Assembly (NCBI RefSeq): GCF_900323885.1
Contig: NZ_OOHJ01000015.1
Location: 1,075,486-1,139,485 of the forward strand
Reading direction: 5' to 3'
Length of the DNA: 64,000 bases
From: [Actinomadura] parvosata subsp. kistnae
GTDB lineage: Bacteria > Actinomycetota > Actinomycetes > Streptosporangiales > Streptosporangiaceae
Made by a program: the position numbers and the translations under genes
Shown: piece by piece, positions 1 to 6,703 of the stretch
How the letters are laid out: the number at the start of each line of letters is the position of its first letter
How positions within the stretch are numbered: the stretch's first letter is position 1
The notes under the pieces: model-generated
The model's input: the letters and a program-made list of their open reading frames with translations, nothing else
Databases searched by the model: none
Told to the model about the DNA's origin: nothing

Positions 1-160
1 GGCAGGGCACGGGACCGGGTGGGCGCCGGAGCGCAGGAGAGGCGAGGTATCCAGGCCAGGCCGCGTGAGGGGCCGAGGTGGGGACGAAGTGAGAGTACAG
101 AGCAGAGCAGGGTGGAGGCCCGGAGCTGGGGACTAGGACGTTTAGGAGCGGGTGAGAGCA

Positions 161-470
161 TTGGGGTCCGGGTGAGGAGGATAGGTCCCCGCAAGGACGG
201 AGGGCTCCCGCTGAGGAGGGTGGGATCCCCATAAGGACGGTGGCGTCCCCGCAAGGACGGTGGGGTCCCCGCAAGGACGGTGGGGTCCCCGCAAGGACGG
301 TGGGGTCCCCGCAAGGACGGTGGGGTCCCCGCAAGGACGGTGGAGTTCAGGTGAGGACGGTGGAGTTCGAGTGAGGACGGTGGAGTTCGAGTGAGGACGG
401 TGGAGTTGGGGTGAGGAGGATGGGGTTGGGGTGAGGACGGTGGGGTTGGGGTGAGGAGGATGGGGGAGCG
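161..470. repeat. 20-bp tandem repeat array (about 15 units)
   Basis: A regular array with a 20-base period fills this interval. The units starting at 261, 281, 301 and 321 are identical (tggggtccccgcaaggacgg), and those at 241 and 221 differ slightly. From about 341 the second half of the unit drifts to a gttcgagtgagg/gttggggtgagg variant. There are no spacers, so this is a minisatellite and not a CRISPR array. Each unit holds a short GTCC/GGAC inverted repeat and GGGGTCCCC spans unit junctions, so the transcript could fold. It lies in the 3' flank of the minus-strand DinB gene that ends at 534. The remainder of 1-533 shows no convincing gene. Confidence 0.9.
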
Positions 471-533
471 TTTCGGCGGGTAGCCGGCGTCGAGCACCGC
501 GCAGGCCCGCCTGAGGTAGGCCACCAGGGCAGG

Positions 534-1031
534 TTACGTGCGGTCCCAGATGCGGCCGGTGGTCCAGGCGTACTCCCATGCCTGGATGTCCGGGGGTTGG
601 ATGCCGAAGCCTGTCAGGATGGCGCAGATCTGCTCGCGGTGGTGGTTTGCGTGGTTGAGTGCCTGGGCCAGGAAGATGCCGGCGCGGACCTCGCGGGTTC
701 CCTCGTCCACTACCACGATGCGTTCTACGTCGATCGGCTTGGACAGTACGTCTTCCCAGAGCTGTTCGACCTCGGATGCTCTTGCGTGTAGCTCCTGTAG
801 GTCGGCCTCGTCCAAGGTGTGGAGCCAGGAGACGTCCGTGTCGGCCAGGCGTGCCCCGTAGCTTGCGTCGCAACCCACGATGTGGCGGAGGGTGGCGAGG
901 ATGCCGCCGAAAGTGCCAACGCCTGGGACCTCGAGTTGATCTGCTGACAGGTTCTGGTCCTGGCAGAACGTGATGAGGCGTTTGGTTGCCCAGTTGTTGT
1001 GGCGGATCGCGTCGAGGAGGATCTCGTTCAT
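534..1031 (-). CDS. DinB family protein
   Basis: A 165-residue protein with the look of the DinB/DfsB four-helix bundle. It opens with the short helix and NNWA motif that follow the start in this family. Conserved histidines sit near residue 50 (TLRH) and at about 127-131 (NHANHH), where DinB proteins bind a divalent metal. Family members are metal-dependent, often thiol-linked enzymes (bacillithiol or mycothiol S-transferases, isomerases); no substrate can be named here. The ATG at 1031 has GGGAAGAG four bases upstream, which supports this start. It is an isolated gene; a second, unrelated-looking DinB protein lies at 2761. The fold call is firm, the enzymatic role open. Confidence 0.85.
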   Translation of the reverse strand: MNEILLDAIRHNNWATKRLITFCQDQNLSADQLEVPGVGTFGGILATLRHIVGCDASYGARLADTDVSWLHTLDEADLQELHARASEVEQLWEDVLSKPIDVERIVVVDEGTREVRAGIFLAQALNHANHHREQICAILTGFGIQPPDIQAWEYAWTTGRIWDRT

Positions 1032-1692
1032 GGGGCTCTTCCCTGTCGTGGGGCCTTGTCGTTGGCGCCTTCTCCTGCTGTTGGGTCTTGTTGTTGGTGC
1101 TGGCTCTCGTCGTCGGAGCTTGTTCTTGGGGCTCTTCCTGCGTCGGATTCCGGGCTTGGTCCTCTTCCCGGTGATGGGGCTCGGGCTCGATCCTCTCCCG
1201 AGTGATGGGGCCGGTCTTGGTTGTCTTGCGGCGTTGGGCGCGGGCCTCAGTCTTCGCTCGGCGCTCGGGTATCGGTGGCGGCCTCGGTGCCGGTGTGCGG
1301 GCCGGTCTCCCGCCCCGTCCCTGGGTGGTGGGTTCGTTGTGATGATCCTGCGGGGCTGCGGGTTGCGGGTGCAACGGATTTAGGTGGGGAGGGAGGAGGG
1401 TGGCGTACCAGCGGTGGATGGCTTCGGGTGCGGGGCGGGCGTGTTGGCGATCAGGATGTGGATGCGCGGGGGAACAGGTTCTTGCGGTGGCGGCAGATGT
1501 AGGTGATGAAGTTTCAGGTGATGTCACGGTGTCGGCGGCGGCAGGGGGATCGGGAGGGTGGAGGCGTAGGTGCCGTCGGCTATCCGCGACTCCCGGCGGG
1601 GGTGGGCTTACGTGGTTCCCGCCGGGGGGTGGGCAAGGGGGTCCTCTGGTGGGTGAGGGTGGGCCTTGCGGGAGGTCGTGACCGGTGAGGGG
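1032..1692. other. Intergenic stretch without a recognisable gene
   Basis: About 660 bases between the start of the DinB gene and the end of the WYL regulator. The first 200 bases are made of degenerate copies of a ggggctcttcc / cttgttgttgg-like module and translate only into low-complexity Arg/Pro/Gln/Glu-rich frames. The rest (1400-1690) is open in several frames but has no start with a ribosome binding site, no family resemblance and no clear codon bias. I regard the long minus-strand frame crossing it as spurious. Confidence 0.6.
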
Positions 1693-2661
1693 TTATTGGG
1701 CGCGGGTGAATCTGGCGCCCCAGTCGTGGAGTTGGGTGAGGAGTTCGGGCGGGTTGAGGACGCGGAAGTCGGCGCCCAGCGCGCCCAGGGCCATGATCGG
1801 CCATTCCAGGTTGTCGGTGACCATGTGGACGCGGCAGTGCGTGGGGTCGAGTTCTTCGATGGTGGCCCATTTGCCGATGCGTTCGCGGACGCGTACGGCG
1901 GGGGCGTTGACCAGGACCTCCACGCGGTGGGAGCGGGGTAGGTCGTCGAGGCGGGAGCGGACGAACGTGGCGGCGTCGGCCGTAGGGAGGGGGCGGGGGC
2001 GGAAGCGGGCGCCGGTGCCCTGCGGGACGGACAGCCGGTCGACGCGGAAGCTGCGCCAGTCGTGGCGTTCGAGGTCGTAGGCGACCAGGTACCAGCGGCG
2101 GCCGAGGGAGACGAGCCGGTGGGGCTCGGTGTGGCGTTCGGTGTGCCGGCCGTCGGCGGCGGTGTAGGAGAAGCGCAGCCGTTCGGTGTCGCGGCAGGTC
2201 AGGGCGATCGTGGTGAGGACGCCCGGGTCGACGGCGGCCCTGGGCTGGCCGCCGCCCCAGCCGGCGGAGACGGTCATGGCGCGCAGCGCGTCGATGCGGT
2301 GCCGGAGGCGTACCGGCATGACCTGCACCACCTTGGCGAGCACGCGCAGGGACGACTCGGCGATGCCCTCCACCGGATTCTGGGCGGCGGCCTGGAGGCC
2401 GACGGCCAGGGCGACGGCCTCCTCGTCGTCGATCACCAGGGGCGGCAGGGCCGCGCCGGCGGCGAGCTGGTAGCCGCCGTCCACGCCGCGTTGCGCCTGG
2501 ACGGGGTAGCCCAGCTCGCGCAGCCGGTCGACGTCCCTGCGCAGGGTGCGGGCCGACACGCCGAGGCGCTCGGCCAGCTCGGGGCCCGGCCAGTAGCGGT
2601 GGGTCTGGAGCAGGGACAGCAGCCTCAGCGTCCGGGTGCTGGTGTTCGCCATGCCTTTCAT
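1693..2661 (-). CDS. WYL-domain HTH transcriptional regulator (YafY/DeoR type)
   Basis: A 322-residue one-component regulator. Residues 1-60 form a DeoR-type winged helix (RLLSLLQTHRYWPGPELAERL, then GVSARTLRRDVDRLRELGYPV), followed by a linker, the WYL domain around 140-220 (HRLVSLGRRWYLVAYDLERHDWRSFRVDRL) and a C-terminal WCX-like extension ending with a DWGARF motif. WYL domains bind nucleic-acid-type or small ligands and control HTH activity. It is divergent from the DinB/DUF664 gene at 2761 with 99 bp between them, a common pairing in actinomycetes, so it probably controls that gene and itself. The ATG at 2652, nine bases inside, is an equally good start. A paralogue lies at 8772. Confidence 0.93.
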   Translation of the reverse strand: MKGMANTSTRTLRLLSLLQTHRYWPGPELAERLGVSARTLRRDVDRLRELGYPVQAQRGVDGGYQLAAGAALPPLVIDDEEAVALAVGLQAAAQNPVEGIAESSLRVLAKVVQVMPVRLRHRIDALRAMTVSAGWGGGQPRAAVDPGVLTTIALTCRDTERLRFSYTAADGRHTERHTEPHRLVSLGRRWYLVAYDLERHDWRSFRVDRLSVPQGTGARFRPRPLPTADAATFVRSRLDDLPRSHRVEVLVNAPAVRVRERIGKWATIEELDPTHCRVHMVTDNLEWPIMALGALGADFRVLNPPELLTQLHDWGARFTRAQ

Positions 2662-2760
2662 TCTTCCGCGAGATTCCGGTGATTCAGGTCAGGAAGTGAC
2701 CGTTATGGCTGGCAGTCTGTTCTTGAGCGGCAGGAAACGTCCCAGAGGAAGGCAGCGATC

Positions 2761-3309
2761 ATGACCGTCAACACGCCGAGCAGCCACCAGACCAGCGAAG
2801 TGACCGGGGAGCGGGCCGACCTCCTGGCGGCGCTGGCGCAGAGCCGGCACTTCCTGCGCTTCACCACCCGCGACCTCACCGACGAGCAGGCCCGGCTGCG
2901 CACGACCGCCAGCGAGCTGTCCCTGGGCGGGCTGATCAAGCATGTGACCGCGGTCGAGCGGAGCTGGGTCGACTTCATCCTGAACGGCCCGTCCGCCATG
3001 CCCGACTACTCCACCATGAGCGAGGACGACTACTCGTCGTGGGAGGACGGGTTCCGGCTGCTGCCCGACGAGACGCTGGCCGGGGCGCTGGCCGAGTACG
3101 AGAAGGTGGCGCGCAGGACCGATGAGCTGATCGTCTCCCTGCCTGACTTGAACGTCGACCACCCGCTGCCGGCCGCTCCGTGGTTCAAGCCCGGCGAGCG
3201 CCGTTCGGCGCGGCGGGTGCTGCTGGGCATCATCGCCGAGACTTCGCAGCATGCCGGGCATGCCGACATCATCCGGGAGTCGCTGGATGGGGCGAAGAGC
3301 ATGGGCTGA
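2761..3309 (+). CDS. DinB/DUF664 family protein
   Basis: A 182-residue helical-bundle protein of the DUF664/DinB group that includes mycothiol-dependent enzymes. Metal-ligand candidates are His in GLIKHVTAVE (about residue 62) and two His in ETSQHAGHAD (about 160 and 163), spaced as in the family. The ATG at 2761 has GGAAGG eight bases upstream. It is transcribed away from the WYL regulator and probably under its control. The actual reaction is unknown; conjugation of mycothiol to an electrophile is a family-level inference. Confidence 0.88.
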   Translation: MTVNTPSSHQTSEVTGERADLLAALAQSRHFLRFTTRDLTDEQARLRTTASELSLGGLIKHVTAVERSWVDFILNGPSAMPDYSTMSEDDYSSWEDGFRLLPDETLAGALAEYEKVARRTDELIVSLPDLNVDHPLPAAPWFKPGERRSARRVLLGIIAETSQHAGHADIIRESLDGAKSMG

Positions 3310-3318
3310 TGAGCCGCA

Positions 3319-3560
3319 CACGGGGGTTGAGGGGGCGGCTTGGAGGTCTGGGGTTGAGGGGGCAGCTTGGAGGTCTGGGGCTGAGGGCGGCTTGCAGGTC
3401 TGGGGCTGAGGGCGCCTCGCAGGTCTGGGGTTGAGGGCGCTTTCAGGCCGGGGGCTGGACGTGGCTTGCAAGCTGGAGGGCTGGGACCGGAGGCCGGGGC
3501 TGGAATCCGAGGTCGGGGCTGGGGGCGGGAAGTCGGGGGGCCGGGGTTCGAGGTCGAAGC
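3319..3560. repeat. Degenerate ~27-bp direct repeats 3' of the DUF664 gene
   Basis: Starting ten bases after the stop of the DUF664 gene, G-rich modules with the core gaggtctggggttgaggg recur every 26-28 bases (3332, 3359, 3386, 3413 and weaker later copies) and then decay into G-rich sequence. No gene is visible between 3310 and 3635. One of several arrays in this window that directly follow a coding sequence. Confidence 0.75.
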
Positions 3561-3592
3561 TGGGGGTGAGGGCGGGAGGCCAGGTCATGGAG

Positions 3593-3623
3593 GGCGCTGC
3601 CCGGTTCGCGGGCGGGCAGCGCC
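3593..3623 (-). terminator. Strong hairpin terminator of the SSI gene
   Basis: A perfect 11-bp stem (arms GGCGCTGCCCG and CGGGCAGCGCC) with a 9-base loop, 13 bases past the stop of the minus-strand inhibitor gene. There is no U-tract, as is common for actinomycete terminators. It may work in both directions and also end transcripts from the DUF664 gene. Confidence 0.65.
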
Positions 3624-3635
3624 GTCAGGGGTCTG

Positions 3636-4034
3636 TCAGCCGGTGACCGGTCCCAGTCTGTGTTCCATCGTGCAGCGGTTCGGGAACCGCTCGTAGTACA
3701 CCTCAGGCCGCTCGTACCAGTGCCCCCGCACCTCGACGTCCACCGGATCCCAGATCAGCGGGCACGGTCGGGAGTCGAGGTCGAGGTCGTACACGCGGCC
3801 GTCCACCGAGCGGAGCGCGTCGCACGCCTCCGACGGGTACGGATGCAGCCCGCCGTCCGGGTCGCAGGTGAGGCGCATCGAGTACGCGCCGTCGGTGCGC
3901 GGGGTGACGGTGATGATGAGGTCGGCCCCGGCGGCGGCGTGGGCGGGGAGCGTCGTGAACGGGCCGGCGAGGGCCGCGGCCGCGCACAGCCCGAGCGTGG
4001 CGATCCTGCGGACGGCGGTCAGCACGAGCGACAT
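3636..4034 (-). CDS. Secreted subtilisin-inhibitor-like (SSI family) protease inhibitor
   Basis: A 132-residue exported protein. The start at 4034 has GGGAGG upstream and gives a clean signal peptide (basic MSLVLTAVRR, hydrophobic core, cleavage after ...LPAHA). The mature part follows the SSI pattern: LTCDPDGGLHPYPSEAC, then RPCPLIWDPV, then PNRCTM, with four cysteines at the positions that form the two SSI disulfides. By alignment with the reactive loop of Streptomyces SSI (CPM-V), the P1 residue here is Leu in CPL-I, which suggests action on subtilisin/chymotrypsin-like proteases. SSI proteins usually protect extracellular proteins or restrain the cell's own secreted proteases. It is monocistronic with its own terminator hairpin at 3593. 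Confidence 0.93.
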   Translation of the reverse strand: MSLVLTAVRRIATLGLCAAAALAGPFTTLPAHAAAGADLIITVTPRTDGAYSMRLTCDPDGGLHPYPSEACDALRSVDGRVYDLDLDSRPCPLIWDPVDVEVRGHWYERPEVYYERFPNRCTMEHRLGPVTG

Positions 4035-4227
4035 GATGTCCTCCCTGGTCAATGGGCGTCCCGGGGGCGGGACGGCGCACGCACCATGACTACAGGCGGG
4101 CGGGTCGCGGCGGCCATGAGCAGCAGGGATAGCTCTGAGTGATGGTGATGATACAGAGAGGTGTCCGTGCAGCTCATGGACCGGGTCGTGCGGGTGGACG
4201 CCGCCGGGCGCGTGCGTAAATGGAGGC

Positions 4228-5016
4228 ATGGAGCATGAGCAGGCGGCGGCCCGGGCCGGTGTGGTGATCAGGGAGTTGCGGGAGCTCGGCGAGTTCGAGC
4301 AGGTCTACCGGCTCTTCGACGAGATCTGGCATCCGGAGCCCGCGAACGCGCCGGTGACGGTGGAGCTGATGGCCGGGTTCGCGCACACGGGCAACTACGT
4401 GGCCGGGGCGTTCGCGGGCGATGCGATGGTGGGGGCGTCCGTGGGGTTCCTGGCGGCGGACCGGTCGCTGCACTCGCACGTCACCGGCGCCGTCATCGGC
4501 AAGGGGGTGGGGTACGCGCTGAAGCTGCACCAGCGGGCCTGGTGCCAGGAGCGGGGGCTGGAGCGGATCACGTGGACGTTCGACCCGCTGGTCCGGCGGA
4601 ACGCCTATTTCAACCTGGTGAAGCTGGGCGCCCGGCCGGAGGCGTACCTGACGGAGTTCTACGGGGCGATGGCGGACGCGATCAACGAGGGGGACGCTTC
4701 CGATCGGTTGCTGGCGGTGTGGCGCGTTCACGAAGAGGAGAAGGAGAAGGAAGGGGCAGAGGACGCGTACCCGCTGGTGCGGGAGGCGGACGACGGGCAG
4801 CCCCTGGTCGCGGAGGACGCGCGCGGGCGGCGGGTGGTGCTCGTGGGGACGCCGCGCGATGTCGAGCGGCTGCGGCGGCAGGACGCGGCGGCGGCGATGG
4901 CCTGGCGGATGGCGGTGCGGGAGGCGCTGGGCGGCGCCATGGCTGCCGGGGCGCGGGTGACGCGGTTCACGGAGGGCGGCGAGTACGTGGTGGTCATGAA
5001 CGAGAGAGCGCGGTGA
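4228..5016 (+). CDS. GNAT-fold N-acetyltransferase-like protein (COG3375 type)
   Basis: A 262-residue protein with an N-terminal GNAT fold. It matches the COG3375 pattern: REL.ELGEFEQVYRLFDEIW near the start, VAGAFAGDAMVGASVGFL as the beta4 strand region, the SHVTGAVIGKGVGYALKLHQR pyrophosphate-loop region and ERITWTFDPLVRRNAYFNLVKLGA. The C-terminal third carries a charged EEEKEKEGAEDA insertion and is family-specific. The substrate is unknown. It is divergent from the SSI gene with about 190 bases between them and is followed by an array of short repeats that seem to copy its own 3' end. Confidence 0.82.
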   Translation: MEHEQAAARAGVVIRELRELGEFEQVYRLFDEIWHPEPANAPVTVELMAGFAHTGNYVAGAFAGDAMVGASVGFLAADRSLHSHVTGAVIGKGVGYALKLHQRAWCQERGLERITWTFDPLVRRNAYFNLVKLGARPEAYLTEFYGAMADAINEGDASDRLLAVWRVHEEEKEKEGAEDAYPLVREADDGQPLVAEDARGRRVVLVGTPRDVERLRRQDAAAAMAWRMAVREALGGAMAAGARVTRFTEGGEYVVVMNERAR

Positions 5017-5157
5017 GTGCATGGCGGCCTCCAACTGGAGATCGCAGCGCGTGCGGTGTCGTCTCCACCTAGAGAGCACCGCGCGTGCGGGTCGCCTTCA
5101 ACCAGAGAGCGCCGCGCATGCGGGGTCGTCTCCGACCAGAGAGCGCCGCGTGCCGGA
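5003..5157. repeat. Direct repeats of ~38-41 bp that include the 3' end of the GNAT gene
   Basis: The last codons and stop of the acetyltransferase (gagagcgcggtgagtgc) are followed by related copies with gagagcaccgcgcgtgcgg, gagagcgccgcgcatgcgg and gagagcgccgcgtgccgg, each separated by a tcgtctccnaccta-like stretch. The array looks like successive duplications of the gene terminus. Confidence 0.75.
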
Positions 5158-5235
5158 TGGTAATTAACTAGGTATTCCACCACTGTTTCGGGTCTCTGTA
5201 ATGTGGCGGATAAGCAAGCAAGCAAGGAGATCCGC

Positions 5236-6663
5236 ATGGCGGAATTCACCCCCACCGTTCCTGCGAGAGTCCTACCGGCCGTCGCCGTCCGCGACCTGCC
5301 GGAGCCGCCTCGGTCGACGTGGCGCATCATCGGCCCCGGTCTGGTGGGCGCCGGTGTCGGGCTGGCGTCGGGCGAGTTCATCCTGTGGCCGTACATCGCC
5401 TCACAGGTCGGCCTGGTCTTCATCTGGGGCGCGGCGATAGGCATCATCACCCAGTGGTTCCTGAACATGGAGATCGAGCGCTACACGCTGGCCACCGGCG
5501 AGACCGCGCTGACCGGTTTCAGCCGTATGTGGAAGCACTGGGGCCTCGTCTTCGTGATCATGACGTTGTGCTCGAACCTGTGGCCGGGCTGGGTGACCAC
5601 GTCCGCGACCATGGTGACGTACCTGACGGGCTCGGGCCAGGGCTCGGTGCGGTGGATCGCGATCGGCATGTTGCTGGTGATCGCGATCGGGCTGACCATG
5701 GCGCCCGTGATCTACGTCCTGCTCGAACGGGTCATCTTCGTGAAGATCGCGCTGGTGGCGACGTTGATCGTGGTGGCGATCCTGTTCGCGATCAACGCGG
5801 ACAGCTGGCTGGAGCTGGGCAAGGGCCTGACCGTCGGGGCCAGGTTCCCGGTGCCGCCGCTGGACTTCGCGGTGCTGATGGGCGCCATCGCGTACGCGGG
5901 CGCGGGCGGCGGCCAGAACCTGTGCCAGAGCAACTGGATCCGCGACAAGGGCTTCGGCATGGGTCTGTACGTCCCGCGCCTGGTCAGCCCCGTGACCGGC
6001 CAGGAAGAGGCGGTCTCCTCGACCGGTTTCCAGTTCGCGCCGACGAAGGAGAACCTGGCGCGCTGGAAGCAGTGGTGGCGTTTCGCGAACGTCGAGCAGG
6101 CGTGGACGTTCGCCGTGGTGTCGTTCCTGACGATCGCGCTCATGTCGATGCTGGCCCACTCCACCGTGTTCGGCCGGCCGGGGCTGGAGAACAGCATCGG
6201 CTTCCTCAAGGTGGAGGGCCAGGTGCTGCAGGGCAGCGTCGGTACGTGGTTCGGCGTGCTGTTCTGGGTGATCGGGGCGCTGGCCCTGTTCGCCTCGGCC
6301 ATGGGCATCGTCGACTACACCTCGCGCCTGGCCTCCGACACGATCAAGACGGTCTACCTGCGGGACAAGCCCGTCTCGGTGAACCGGGTCTACTTCTACA
6401 CGGTGTGGGCGATGGCGCTGATCGGCATCGCCATCCTGCTGGCGGGCCTGGACCAGCCGCTGATCCTGCTGGTGTTCTCGGCGTGCTTCGCGGCCGTGAT
6501 GATGTTCGTGTACTCGATCCTGCTGATCGTGCTGAACCGGCGGGCGCTGCCGGAGGCGCTCAAGGTGCGTTCGTACCGGCTGGGGGCGCTGATCTGGTCG
6601 GTGGCGTTCTTCGGGACGCTGACCGTGATCGTGGTCATCCAGCAGGCGGGGAAGCTCTTCTGA
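5236..6663 (+). CDS. Nramp-like polytopic membrane transporter lacking the metal-site motifs
   Basis: A 475-residue membrane protein with about eleven hydrophobic helices and overall Nramp (SLC11-like) similarity. ATG 5236 is chosen because AAGGAG lies six bases upstream; a GTG at 5203 is possible. In classical Nramp transporters TM1 carries DPGN and TM6 carries MPH, which bind Mn/Fe. Here TM1 reads GLASGEFILWPY and the TM6 region reads AGAGGGQNL, so both metal-binding motifs are replaced. This places it in the divergent Nramp-related group whose substrate is not established; a divalent metal is not guaranteed. An 85-residue loop around KGFGMGLYVPRLVSPVTGQ separates the halves. The stop at 6661 is only two bases before the -35 of the next promoter. 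Confidence 0.82.
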   Translation: MAEFTPTVPARVLPAVAVRDLPEPPRSTWRIIGPGLVGAGVGLASGEFILWPYIASQVGLVFIWGAAIGIITQWFLNMEIERYTLATGETALTGFSRMWKHWGLVFVIMTLCSNLWPGWVTTSATMVTYLTGSGQGSVRWIAIGMLLVIAIGLTMAPVIYVLLERVIFVKIALVATLIVVAILFAINADSWLELGKGLTVGARFPVPPLDFAVLMGAIAYAGAGGGQNLCQSNWIRDKGFGMGLYVPRLVSPVTGQEEAVSSTGFQFAPTKENLARWKQWWRFANVEQAWTFAVVSFLTIALMSMLAHSTVFGRPGLENSIGFLKVEGQVLQGSVGTWFGVLFWVIGALALFASAMGIVDYTSRLASDTIKTVYLRDKPVSVNRVYFYTVWAMALIGIAILLAGLDQPLILLVFSACFAAVMMFVYSILLIVLNRRALPEALKVRSYRLGALIWSVAFFGTLTVIVVIQQAGKLF

Positions 6664-6665
6664 AG

Positions 6666-6696
6666 TTGACCTCAACCGAGCTTGAGGTTGCACACT
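6666..6696 (+). promoter_or_regulatory. SoxR/MerR-type promoter with leaderless start
   Basis: TTGACC (6666-6671) and CACACT (6691-6696) are separated by 19 bases, the long spacer typical of MerR-family promoters. The spacer contains a dyad (6669-6688) with perfect 7-bp arms ACCTCAA and TTGAGGT around six bases, which matches the SoxR half site CCTCAA. Transcription would start about seven bases after the -10, at or next to the ATG at 6704, so the mRNA should be leaderless. No soxR gene is in the window. Confidence 0.65.
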
Positions 6697-6703
6697 CGGC
6701 GGC

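Noticed and set aside
161..470. CRISPR array
   Set aside because: Units are contiguous without unique spacers, units drift gradually, and no cas gene is present. The same applies to the other arrays.
142..1527. 461-codon minus-strand frame rich in Pro, Arg, Gln and Thr
   Set aside because: It overlaps the DinB gene and crosses the 20-bp array; the translation is low complexity throughout and has no family resemblance or good start.
2697..2717. TGAC...GTC operator between the WYL regulator and the DUF664 gene
   Set aside because: Only three bases on each side are symmetric; too weak to list as a site.
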